A DNA stretch of 64,000 nt, from positions 3,769,763 to 3,833,762 of the forward strand of contig VCAZ01000008.1 in the NCBI GenBank assembly GCA_005784505.1. The letters are read 5' to 3'. This DNA is from Bagarius yarrelli. Lineage: Eukaryota > Chordata > Actinopteri > Siluriformes > Sisoridae. Made by a program: the position numbers and the translations under genes. This document shows, piece by piece, positions 50,001 to 61,700 of the stretch (position 1 is its first letter; each line of letters opens with the position of its first letter). Below the pieces are notes generated by a model. That model was not told the origin of the DNA and searched no databases. It saw only the letters and a list, made by a program, of their open reading frames with translations.

Positions 50001-53000
50001 GTTCATAAACGTGTGTGTAAAAGGCATTGCTTTTTTGTAGGTACCCAGAGTGGGATGGGACTGTTCAATCATCTAGAAGGTAAACACATCTGGTTACAAC
50101 ATTCGATATGCTCCTATTACAAAGTTTCAACTTATGTAATAGGATTGCTTCCTGGACTAAACCTTTTTTTATTTATCAGATCTGATGGTGACATCTCCAC
50201 TGACATAAGAGGTAAAAGTCTGTGTCTTTGGCTGAGCAGGTTAAATTAGTATTTCTTCTAATTGTATGTAGTAATTCTGCACTATCGCACACTAGATGGA
50301 ACCTCAAAAGAAACTGCATCAGACTTAAAAAATGAAGTAGGTTTTGCGTTGTCATTTTTGCCTTTTATTTTTTTACTGATTAAAAATGTGCATTTCTTCA
50401 CACCTCACAATGTAATATGTTATATTGTAATATATTTATAAACTGTACATACTTTTATATTCAATATACATATTTTGCATTTGTTTTTTTGTGTTTTGTC
50501 AGCGGTGTTCTCGAGTTGTGAGCTTCATACCGTTACCTGTTGGAGAGGGTATTGCTACAGAGTTGACTGCCATCGCTAAACGTTTCGGATCAGTCAGAAA
50601 ATGTTTATTTCTACCAAACCGGGTAAAGTGTCTGTTGTGTACGTGGATGTAAAGTATCCAATAAAGTGGAATAGGGATGGGCATAATTATTGGATATCGA
50701 TATTGATAAGTAATAGTTAAGAATTTTGTCTGTAATATGTAACTTAAAGATATGTTGTAGTGAGTGTGACATTTCTTGAAATAGACCTATGCAATAGATT
50801 TTCCTTAGTTACTGATTGGGGGTGTGGGGGGGCATAGAAATCGAAAACAAACATGACAACAACAAAATAACCACACTGATGTTGGTTAAACATGGTACAC
50901 CGACCCTGGTATCATAACATTCATGCCATTTGGCAGATGGCCTTATCAGGGGACTTACATTTATTTAATTTATATTTATTTATACAACTGAGCAATTGGA
51001 GGTTAAGGGCCTTGTTCAGGGGCCCAGCAGTGGCATCTTCCAATTAGCAGTCCAACACATTAACCACTGTGCTACTTACCACTAGTTAGTATGTCAGTAC
51101 ATCTCAAGCTGTGTAAGCGGAGCAGTTTTCTGCTTCTAAACTAATTGTCACTAAGATTTATGACAATTGTTTTGTGTATTTCAACATAAAGCTGTTTGAC
51201 TCTTATGTTTAGAAATAAAGATTTTATTGTGGAAAATGAAGAACTGATGATTGATCAATAACTAATCAATTAATTCCCTCTCTAGTGAGGAACATACGAT
51301 TAAAATTTTAAAGTATGGAATGACCATACACTCAGTGCTCAATGCTGCAGTTAGTGTGTAAGATTGTGTGTGTGTGTCACATATAGCTATACAATAATTT
51401 AAACCTTTAAAAAAGGAAACTTTACTATGCGTTCTGATACTTTGTCCTCTCAATTACAGGGTTATGTGGAAATGGGGTGTTTATCAGAAGCCAGGAAATT
51501 GGTTGAACACTACTCAGCCAATCAACTGAAAATAAAAGGCAAATTGATTCAAGTCACTTACTCTTGTGACTATAACTCTCTAAGGCAAGTAGTTTTGTAT
51601 GTATTTATATGATTGTAGGTGGTCTTTGTACACTTTGTAGCCTCTAGTTTTTTTATCTCTTCCATGTTTAATATTATCATCCTTCCTTGTTGGTGGCTCA
51701 GAGAGGCAGAAGGTAATTGCAAACCAAGCTTACACACCCAAAGAAGATCTCCTAGTCCCAGGAGAAGACGCTCCTCGGAAAGGTCCCGCTCTAGCCCGAA
51801 AAGAAAAAGTTCATCAGAGAGGAATTATTCTAGCACCAAAAGAAAACGCTCACCGGAAATGAGCCACTCTTCTGGAAGTCCCGGCATCAAAGATAAAGAC
51901 AATTCTAAAAAATTCAAGGCGAATGATAGCACTTCCGTACAGCCATATCGTTCCTCAGGCTCTGCTGCTAAAGCTACAACTACAAACAACAACAACGTTG
52001 AAGGCCTAAATGTAAACAGTGACCGTAAAGGACTGGAAGTTGGTGCTGAACTGGCTCATGAGCCCACAACAAGTGACCAGAGAAATTTACCATCAGAGTT
52101 AATGGATGTAACAGATAATCAATTAAAGGAAAAAGACATAACGACTGGAAATGATTCACCAAATGATGATCCATCAGAAGCACCAAACAGTCAAAAGGAG
52201 GACCAAAAGTTCATAGAGGTGACTGACCATGTTAATAAATCAACTGCAGAACCCAAGACATCGGAGAACCCAAAAGATTCTGCTATACAGCCTAAAGAGG
52301 AGAGAGTTGATCTGAAGGTAAACAAACCTGATGTCCACTTAATTTTATGTCTGTAAACATCCAAATTACATTTTTTTTTTTTACATATTTTAGGAAACCT
52401 GCAAAGTACTTGAAGTTAGAAGTCTAGCAATTGTTGAAGACAATACAGAAGAGGCACCCCTATCCAGAAAATCCGAAGAGCAGAAGCCCAGTGCGGGTAA
52501 AGTGTTCAGTGCTCCACAGAAATATAACTCTAAAGTCAACAACGAGCACAGAGCAGCGCACAACAACTTCACCACAAAAACTCTAAATGTGGAGCTTAAA
52601 ACAGCGGTAAATGCCCTTTTATTTATGTCTACATGGGTTATAAACAGTTTACCTTCCCGTTAACTTTTTTGCTTTAATCTTTCTCTCTTCGCATAAAGCA
52701 AAAGGTTAACAGTGACATCAATGTTGCTCCTATTGAGTCGTCATCTGTTGCATCCTCTGCTGGTGTGTGTAAGAAAAGCCAAAAGCCGACTGAAGCCCCC
52801 ACACCTCCGACTGAGTCTGTCAAACAGCCTGAAAACACTACTACAGATGCTCTCGGTCCATATGAGCCAAACGTCCCAGTGGGTAAGTTATCAAAATCTA
52901 AATGACAGCCTGACTTTCATTTTTGCTCTGTTTTTGCCTAAGCTGTGGTGCTGATAAATCATTAACACTGCATTGTTTTTTAGGTGTGGAATTTGTGAAG

Positions 53001-53252
53001 ATGGGCTACTACTGTAGAGTGTGTCAGCTTTTTTACTCCAGCGAAAAGGCTGCCAAGAAGGTTCACTGCAGCAGCCAGGCTCACTTTGAGAAACTCAAGG
53101 TGATGTTATATGACTCGTGTATTTTATATGTCTGAGATCTGTATTAAAAACACAAGAATTAAGTTATTCAGGCTCTAATGGGTTTTTTTTCTTTCTAGAT
53201 ATACCTGGAGAAAGACAAAACCAAAGCGCAGCGTAACCGTAAGAAGAACTGA
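47040..53252 (+). CDS. Gene B: matrin-3-like protein, doubled N-terminal zinc finger, reduced RRMs
   Basis: Coding exons: 47040-47816, 48558-48622, (48792-48830, acceptor broken), 49114-49130, 49463-49569, 49683-49744, 50041-50079, 50180-50211, 50296-50336, 50503-50622, 51460-51584, 51702-52317, 52394-52606, 52699-52882, 52984-53099, 53199-53252. All are in phase. Without 48792-48830 the protein is about 855 aa, with it 868. In order: MSQK start; matrin segment (HSCGLDSxD-like, LSSLLSQIKERK); zinc finger 1 (C248, C251, H264, H271, one residue longer than usual between histidines); zinc finger 2 (C311, C314, H327, H333); an RRM from ~381; RS-like repeat (RRSPSPRRRRSSERS); acidic Ser/Thr-rich linker; a truncated second RRM (KVLEVRSL only); and a C-terminal zinc finger (~801-838). 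The donor at 51,585 is GC. The intact frame argues for a working gene despite the losses. Confidence 0.8.
48792..48830 (+). pseudogene. Gene B: small exon with destroyed splice acceptor
   Basis: These 39 bases match the YPxW exon that follows zinc finger 1 in genes A (35144-35182) and C (57578-57613), reading YPKWAQSVDFPG, with a good donor. The base before it should be the A of AG, but a long poly-T run ends directly in TG. Skipping the exon keeps the frame because its length is a multiple of three. Confidence 0.6.
50503..51584 (+). other. Gene B: the one intact RRM
   Basis: Two exons: SRVVSFIPLPVGEGIATELT through FGSVRKCLFLPNR, then GYVEMGCLSEARKLVEHYSA to the end. The intron sits at the same place as in every RRM of this family in the window. 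The second exon ends in a GC donor (aag|gcaagt). Confidence 0.8.
50915..51085 (+). repeat. SINE-like repeat in gene B intron
   Basis: Landmarks 'tgccatttggcagatggcc', 'gaggttaagggccttgttc'-like sequence, 'caggggcccagcagtggc' and 'attaaccactgtgct' are present. It lies in the intron that splits the RRM. Confidence 0.6.
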
Positions 53253-53328
53253 ACAATGGAGGCGTGTATTTTATATTGTACAGTAAATAGTTGTAAATGA
53301 GGCTAATTTTATTTGATTAGTCTCTCTT

Positions 53329-53334
53329 AATAAA
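53329..53334 (+). terminator. Polyadenylation signal of gene B
   Basis: AATAAA 77 bases after the stop codon. The surrounding 'taataaaggattg' resembles 'attaaaggattg' after gene A. Confidence 0.7.
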
Positions 53335-53890
53335 GGATTGAATTTGTGTCTATCAGTTCAATCAGCCATTTACTCGTTAATCGTTTTTGCAAGTGTATTA
53401 AAAAGGTGTGCTTGGGTGTGCTATTGTTTTTGGTGTTTTGGTTGTTTTTTTACACAGTAAATCATTCTTTGCATGGGCTCTTTTCTGCTTTTAAATCTTT
53501 TTATAATAATTTTATGTCTCATAAATGTATTTGTAAAAACTGTTATCAGGTTAAGGAGGTTTTACTAATTATTCTACCTATAACTACCTAATTATTCTGG
53601 AGCTTGTTGGCTAAAGTGGTAAAATGAAAACTGAATAATAATAAAAATACTAAAAAATGAGAAATTTGAAAAACCTTAAAATAAAAAAAGTTAAAAGAAA
53701 CGATTAGAACCAAGTTTTGGGTTTGTAGTAGGAACTAAAGATTAATACATAAAAACGAAAGTTAGACAAATAAGAAACGCCTGGATTTAAATACTATATT
53801 AGCAGTATTGTGTGTGTGAGTATATAAAAAGTTGTTATGCAATAAAACTAACAAAACAAAACTAAAACTTGAAGGGTTTTTGAAGTAAAC
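53335..53890. other. Intergenic sequence between genes B and C
   Basis: AT-rich; no exon or repeat recognised. Confidence 0.45.
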
Positions 53891-53894
53891 TCGC

Positions 53895-53936
53895 AGTGTG
53901 TGTGTGTGTGAGAGAGTGAGTGAGAGTGAGTGAGTG

Positions 53937-53975
<39 letters not shown>
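53895..53975 (+). repeat. (GT)n and (GA)n-rich microsatellite
   Basis: GT run, then GAGT units, then a longer GT run directly upstream of gene C's first exon. Confidence 0.85.
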
Positions 53976-53978
<3 letters not shown>

Positions 53979-53991
53979 CCGTCTCTTACAG

Positions 53992-54079
53992 CGACTTTTA
54001 CTTTGCCTCATATTCCATTTCTCTTCTGTGGCCGAAATTAGCTGTCCTGCTACGCCGCTTTCCCTAAATTCATCCAAAG
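53992..54079 (+). promoter_or_regulatory. Gene C untranslated exon 1 and promoter region
   Basis: Homologous to 43,793-43,892 ('gacttttactttgcc' at the start, 'cctgctacgccgc' against 'ccgcctcgctacgc', donor aaag|gtacg). No clear TATA box is seen; a (GT)n tract lies just upstream. Confidence 0.5.
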
Positions 54080-54621
54080 GTACGATTTATCCGACTAATT
54101 TTATTGTGTTCGTCTTTTCGCGCCGCTTTAGTTTTGGTGAATAATCGAAAGACGCGTAACTGCAGGAAAAAAATCAACGGGTTTCGATCAAGAGCTTTAA
54201 AAAATAGCTTGTTAGCTAGCTAGCTGTATGCTACACAGAGGATGTGCGTAGCTAGCGTCTAAAGCTGGTATAATCTTATTAAAACTACCTTTTATCGCTT
54301 TCATGATGTTTCTTCACGTATGTCTAATAATTTATTAGATTAGATACTTTGGTGTTAACGCAAGGCTAATATAAAAGTATTAATTATTAAAAACGCTTAG
54401 TCGCAATTAGGTGCAACAACACTGGACCCAAACAAACACACACACACACGCACACAATAAAGGTGATTTTATTTTATTTTTTTGTATGTAATATTGTAAA
54501 AGAACAGGTATTGTTATGAATTTAGGACAACTCTGATAAAAGCTTTTGATTTCTTTCAAATGTTGACTAGTATAAATACTGACGTGCCCAGCTGTTATGC
54601 AGCTGTGTCACAACAACAACA

Positions 54622-54790
54622 AACCCCCCCCCCACCAGCACCACCACCATCATCACTGTGTTCATTAGTGAATAAGGAACAACTGGCTGATGGACCACTT
54701 CAAAGTCTGCAAAGAAGTCCAATAATAATCCAGATAATATTTCCACAGAGCTGTTAAATACTCATCCCTTTATGTAGTTCACATCCTTAA
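54622..54790 (+). other. Gene C intron 1 segment homologous to gene B intron 1
   Basis: A poly-C tract is followed by sequence matching 44,600-44,780 (see that entry). It shows that the duplication giving B and C included the promoter side. Confidence 0.5.
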
Positions 54791-54795
54791 CAGGT

Positions 54796-55133
54796 AGTGA
54801 TGAGAAGTTCGGCTCGGACCTTGAGTCTCGTTCAGCAAAATGAAGGACCCCCCCCCCCCCCCCACCCCCATTTTAGCAAAATAGACCTCACCCGAACCTG
54901 GATCACACTACAAACAATACAAAACTATAATTGATTATCTGCGTCTTTAGTCTACCTCACCTTTTATCTGACAGGTCTTCCGGTTTGAGGCTATGTGCAT
55001 CACATGACAACCCTGTAAACGTAACCAATGCAGTAAGAGAACAGCGTTTGCGAACGAACGAATCCTTTTCCAAGACGAGTCACATTAAATATTTGTTCGA
55101 AAATGAATCATACAAGAACGACCCATCACTACT
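54796..55133. mobile_element. MITE with AGTGATG inverted ends
   Basis: Left end 'agtgatgagaagttcggctc', right end 'agaacgacccatcact', which are inverted copies at the tips. It contains a poly-C run (54,848-54,863). Non-coding. Confidence 0.6.
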
Positions 55134-55460
55134 TAACAGATCATTCACACTATAGCTTCAGCTTCAATGGTCACAGCTGGCTATCTGCTCATTTATGTAG
55201 TTATCAGTTTGGCCAACCATAAAGCCAGCAGCCCAGTCAGATACAGGCCTCGGATTTTGGAATGAAAAATTTTAGTTTCAAGAGAATCATGTGTTCCGAT
55301 TTGCTGGACTTGTCTGGATCCGGGATCTAGTCTGCAACACCATTTTAATTTTTGGGAAGCACATTAATCTTTAAACAGACCACTAAAGGGAAGACCTTGG
55401 TTTGCTGATCTTTACTAAAAAACATGGCTGCCTTTGCATTTACCAACACACCAATTTCAG

Positions 55461-55540
55461 AATCCCAGTGTGACGGTGTTTCAGACATGATTGTCTAATT
55501 CACGAGCATCTGAATGTTTATGACGTACTGATGCTTGGAG
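55461..55540 (+). other. Gene C untranslated exon 2
   Basis: Flanked by 'ccaatttcag' and 'gtaagt' and homologous to gene B exon 2. It contains short upstream open frames. Confidence 0.65.
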
Positions 55541-55611
55541 GTAAGTCTGAGTCTGTTGACTTATTGCTTGTCTACGAAAAAGACTTTGAGTTCACGGGTT
55601 TCTTCTTATTT

Positions 55612-55672
55612 ACATAGACGGCATTTGGCGACTTCCTTTATCCAGAGCAACTTACACTTACTTATATACAAC
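55612..55672 (+). repeat. SINE-like head fragment inserted beside a splice acceptor
   Basis: 'ggcatttggcgacttccttt' and 'atccagagcaacttacactt' are the head of the SINE-like repeat. They are flanked by 'cttatttaca' and 'cttatataca', which look like a target-site duplication. Gene B has a single 'cttatctaca' there. Confidence 0.6.
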
Positions 55673-55774
55673 CTTTATCGACAGGTGAATGATAGTCTTC
55701 AACTCAACCGGCTCAGCTCCTCTTCCTCTTCTGCTGATCAGCTACGTCCTCTACAGTTTTGTCAACCCTGCAGC

Positions 55775-58700
55775 ATGTCCCAGAAATACCCCTACACGAT
55801 TAGTGGGGATGACTTTCAATCACATCAAGACATGTATGCAGACTCGTACCAGAGACACTGCAGTACGTACCAGCCGAGCGCTATATCCTCGTCTCAGGAG
55901 CAAACATGCTCTACGACATCCTCAAACAGGCCTGCAGACTCTACCGCCCCCCTCACTGGCATGGCTTTGTCATTTCTTCACAGCTGTGGATTGGATTCGG
56001 ACGACCTTGCAGACCTCGCTGAACTTCCCGAGCATCTCATCACGGTTGAGACACTTCCCCAGCTGCTTTTACAGGTTAAAGAACGTAAATTGTCCCGCGC
56101 TTCATCAACTAGGCCCAGCACAAGTCAGCCCCTTGACAATACTTCAGCTCATGCCTGGGAAAGTAGCAGCCACACCACATTAGTCAAGTATCCAATCGAT
56201 TGTCCTGATCAACCATCCTACCCTCTTCCCCCAGAGCAAGTTCAAACATGGCAAGACCGCTGGGGAAATCCCCGACGAATGAGTACTTTAACCACCGGCG
56301 GTTCCAGCAGCAAAAGCAGCAGTATTCCAGACTACAGCATCTCCCAAGACTCATATCGCGATACCACAAAATCACCAGAGCCCTCATCACACACATTTGT
56401 TGATTTTGGACCGAGGCCTTTACTTTCACTGAAATTGGAGCCACCTATTGTCACGCCAACTAGAAAGGAGGCCTCAGACTTCAACGGCAAAATTCCCCCG
56501 GATTTTCCTCACCTGTGTCGCCTCTGTGACTTTACTGTCCATTCGACAAAGGTAAGTAAGGTCATCAGTTTTACAGTATACAGCAATCATCACCACCCTG
56601 TCATCAAACCAGCTAAAGGTGTAAATTAATACAAGCTTTGGACGCTCAGGTAAGTTTATTGGGTTGCCAAAAAAATAACTAAGTCAAAATCGAAAATTTC
56701 TGTTAACATTATCAATTCAGAAGTTTTCTTTATCAATTCTGGCAATTTTCTTCTTAATTTATTACAGGAAATTTATTTTTGTAACCTTTTTTTTTTCCCA
56801 CAATAAATGGCTGCCTTGTATTGTATTGTATCTTATTTATCGTTATCACATTTCTTGTTAAGTTTCATGGTCATTGTTTGAACAGAGGTGTTATATATGA
56901 CATAAGAAAACGTTCCAGCGGCGAGGTTAATTATCGGAAACAATTTTATGTATTTTTGTTTTTGTGTTCTTTTTAGGACTGGCTTGTACATATTGAAAGT
57001 AGTGAGCATGCTGACCGTCAGCTTGATTTTGTGAAAAAGTAAGTGCATAATTGGGAGGCGGACTTGGGACAACCCCGGCTGGCTTTTAAATTCTTTTACC
57101 ACCTTAGCTTTTTGATACTTTTATTGTACTGTACAGACACACACACACATTTACACAAAAGCTTTTCATGCTGCAAGCTGGACCTGACCAAATAAGCAAT
57201 TTTTCAATGAAAGGCACAAGGTATGCAGACAATTTAGACCAAACTATCTGCTTCGGGAACCAGGACCACTGGAACCTGCCTCTTTTGAACACCTTGACTA
57301 CCTCCATGTTAAGCATGGCCTTTGGCTTCTCCTGTAATACTTTATTTTTGCGCAGCTGCATACTTCCATCACCCCTGGGAGTGTCTAAATGTGATGACTG
57401 TTGTGGTAAGGTAAAGGTGAAACAAAAAAACAATAGATCATCCCACCTGCTTGATTTGGTGTGGTAAGAGGTGGTACTGACAAAGAAATGTATTGTATGT
57501 AGATTGTTATTTTCCTAAAACGGCTTGTCGGCTAGATGTTGCGCTGTTGCTGAATTTATCGTGCGTTTTTTCTGTAGGTACCCAAAGTGGGATCACACTG
57601 TTGAATCTGCAAGGTAAATAAAGATATTGTATTTTGTATTGTAAATATTTCATCACAGTTTAGTTGTTATACTGATTTGAGCAGACCAGATTTGTATCAG
57701 GTTCTACTATTTACACTAAAATCCTATTGACTTTTGGACAAAACCGTCAAGTACTGATCATAAATCAATACACGCTTTATTGCCTTATTGATTTTTTTTA
57801 TGGCCATAATGTTAAACTTTAACAAATTTATTTTCCTTTAGTGCTGTTTCTCTTTTGTACACACTTATTCAGTGTCCTTTTACGCTTGTTATGTATTAAA
57901 TGTGGCTCTTGTATATTCTTGTAATTTCAGGAAAGTAAACTCCAAAGGTAAATGTCCACATCTGATCTGTTACTTGTGGAAGTGGCATGTTGAGATCGTC
58001 CTGATCACTTAGGCTGTGGTTCTACAGTGGCTCTGCATATCTTGTATATTGATGTAGTTTATCTACAATGCATGTGCAAAATAATTGTGACTAATGTATC
58101 AGTTGTTAAGACTTAATTAATACAGGATACTGTAGATAGAGATACAGTTGTTGGTTTTCGAAATCATTAGTAGTATTTACTTCATGTATTTTCTTTAAAA
58201 TCCTAGAAGTTTGCAAGGTTCCAACCAGGAAAGAGGCCTCTGACTTTAATGGCATTGATCCTCCAGTATTTCCTCACCTGTGTATTCTTTGCAACGTCAC
58301 TGTCTTTTCTGAAAATGTAAGTAGTCTTCATAGAAAATCGTTATATCCCTAGGAGGGCAAACGATGATGTGAACACAAAACTAAATACAGATTCAACTTT
58401 GGAAATAGAAGATTTGTTAAATTTTAAAAAAAAGGGTATTTTGCTTGTCAGTGTTGTAATCTGAACATTGTAACTCTAAATTGAACAACATCTGCATACA
58501 TTGTGATGTGTCCTTATTTAAGATTTATCTTGAGTATGGATAAACTTGGCATGGTTGACATTACTGTGATTCGGTGGTATCCGGTGTATGATATGTCTTT
58601 CTTTTTGTAGGCCTGGTCCGCACATGTTTCAGGTGTTCAGCATGCTAAGAGTCAGCTTAAGCTTATGGAAAGGTAAGTCAAACATTTATTTATTTATTTT

Positions 58701-61700
58701 GGTAGCCTGTACTGTATGTTCTGATTGACTCTTCCAGCTCCAAACAGATTTTACACTTTACACTAAACATAAACATGGCGCACTAAACGATTGTAAATCA
58801 CACCTATTTTTCGGACTACTAAAATAAAAAGACTCCGCGCTCAATAACTGCCCTCAAACCTTTACTAGATTACTTTTGTAGAATTCAGTTTTCATGGCAT
58901 GTGAAAATCAAGGTATACACTATATGGCTAAAAGTTTGTAGGCCTTACCAGCACACCCAAGTGTGTCAATCCCACACAGTTGAAGTCACACAGTTGTCGA
59001 AAATGTCTTTAAACTGTGCCTTGAAAAAGTATTCATGCCCCTTGAACTCTTTCCATTTTGTTACCTTACAATCACAAATCTAAACATAAGGTAGCACATT
59101 ATTGTGAAGTGGAACAAAAATGATACATGGTTTTAAATATTTTGAGCGAATAAAAATCTGAAAAGTGTGGTGTGCATTTTTATTACTTTCCCCCCTGCAT
59201 CAATACTTTGTAGGGCCACCTTTTGCTGCAATTACATATGGAATATTTTTGCCCATTCTTCTTTGCAAAATAGCTCAAGCTCAGCCAGATTGGATTAGGA
59301 GCATCTGTGAACAGCAGTTTTCAAGTCTTGCCACAGATTCTTAATGGGGTTTAGGTCTGGACTTTGACTAGGCCATTCTAACACATAAATATTCTTTGAT
59401 CCAAACCATTCCGTTGTAGCTCTGGCTGTATGTTTAGGGTCATTGTCTTGTTCGAAGCTGAAATTCTTTTCCAGTCTTAAGCAACCTCCAACAGGGTTTC
59501 TTCTAGGATTTCCCTGTATTTAGCTTCATCCATTTTTCTATCAACTCTGACCAGCTTCCCTGTCCCCGTTGAAGAAAGCATCCCAACAGCATGATGCTGC
59601 CACCACCATGTTTTACAGTAGGGATGGTGTGTTCAGGGTGATGAGCAGTGTTACTTTTCCACCACACATAGCGCTTTGGTCTCAACTTTGGTCTCATCTG
59701 ACCCAAGAACAATTCTTCACATGTTTGCTGTGTCCCCTACATGGCTTGTGGCAAACTGCAAATGGGACTTCTTATGTATTTCTTTCAACAATGGCTTTCT
59801 TTTTGCTACTCTTCCATAAGGGCCAGATTTGTGAAGTACATGACCAGTTGTCCTGTATACAGATTCTCCTACCTGAGCTGTGGATTTCTGAAGCTTCTCC
59901 AGAATGACCATGGGCCTCTTTGGCTGCTTCTCTGACCAGTGCTTTTCTTGCTTAGTCTGTCAGTTTAGGTGGACGGCCATGTCTTGGTAGGTTTGCAGTG
60001 ATGGCATTTTTGGATGATGGCTTAAACAGTGCTTTTTGAGATGTGCAAAGCTTAGGATATTTTTGGAAATGCACACCACATTTTTCAGATTTTTATTTGT
60101 ATTAAAAAAAAAAAAAAAACGACATCATTTTCGTTCCACTTAACTACTTTGAGAAGAAAGTTGTTTGACACCTTTTTTTTATTTTAATATTAACGTAAAG
60201 TAGTTTTGAAATGTAATTTAAATATGTATCGATCCTATAGGTTGGAACATCGGTACACTATTGTGAATGAAATTGCGATAGTTAGCTATAATCTGTATTT
60301 TTTTTTTTTTTTTAACACAGCCCTAATAATTATATCCAAAGTGTAAATGTCTAATATGTATGTTAATTAAATAATGGATTACTTTACACTACAAGAAATG
60401 TTATTTTTGTAGGTACCCTTTGTGGGATGGGACTATTCGTTCCTGTAGAAGGTAAACAAACCTGCTCAGCAATTGATGCACTTAGTTTTAAAATACAGCT
60501 ATTTTGTATACTAATTCTTTCATTATTATTAGGAATGATGATCACACGTCCTCTTACAGAGGTAAACGTTTTTTCAGGCATGTTAATGTGTTTTATATAT
60601 AATATTCTATAGTACAGTAGTTTAATTGTGGCGTATCCTGTTTAAGATGGACCCTCAAAAGGAAATATCTCAGACTTGAAGACGTCACAATCAAAAGTAA
60701 GTTGTACTTATGTTGCAACTTCTTACTGTGTATTTCAAGTCTGTAGTTAACCTCTGTTTTTAGCGGGTATCCCGAGTTGTGAGCTTCACACCGTTACCTG
60801 TTGGAGAGGGCATCACTACAGAGTTGACTGCCATCGCTAAACATTTTGGTTCAGTCAAAAACACCTTGTTTTTACAGAACCAGGTAAAGTTTTTCTTTGC
60901 GTATATGAACCTTTAAATATCCATTAGTGTGGACGATAATATTTCAAATTAAAAGCATAAATTTGAAAAAACTTGCACTTTCTTATCCCATCCACAGGGT
61001 TATGTGGAAATGAGGTGTTTAACAGAAGCCAGAAAATTGGTTGACCACTACTCAGCCAATCAACTAAAATTAAAAGGAAAATTAATTAAAGTCACCTACT
61101 CGTGTAAATATGTGTCTTTAAGGCAAGTAGTTTTCATGGATTTTTACGATTGTAGTTGGACTTTGTGCATTTTGTAGCCTCGGGTATTATATATCTTCAC
61201 TTTACTTGTAGGAGATCGCCTAGTCCCAAAAGACACTCGGCAGACAGGACCCGCCGTAGCCCTAAGGAAAGAGACTCATCAGATAGGACCCGTTGTAGCC
61301 CTAAAAGAAGAGGTTCGTCAGATAGGACCCGCTCTAGCCCCAAAAGAAAACGCTCAGCCGAGATGACTCATTCCAGTCCTAAGAGAAAACGCTCAGCAGA
61401 GAGGATTCATTCCAGCCCTAAGAGGTGGTGTTCATCTGATAGGACTCATTCCAGCCCCAAAAGAAGACATTTAACAGAGAAGACCTACACCGATAGGAGT
61501 AACCATGTAAAAGAACAAGAAGATTCACAAAATTTTAGGGAGAATGATGGTACAGACCATTGCTCAAACGCTGAAACAGAAGAATCAAGAGCAGACACAG
61601 AAAAAAAAATTGTGTGCACCAACAACGTTGACAGCGTGGATTCAGACAGTGACCTTGAAGGAGTGGAAGTGATAGCAGATGATGGTGAAGAATTGGCACA

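Noticed and set aside
47040..53252. Gene B as a pseudogene
   Set aside because: Despite a broken acceptor and a lost RRM, every remaining junction is in phase, no internal stop is present, and the 3' half is well conserved. A working but reduced gene is more likely.
60384..60612. Short open frames on both strands around 60.4-60.6 kb
   Set aside because: They overlap two small coding exons of gene C and are explained by them.
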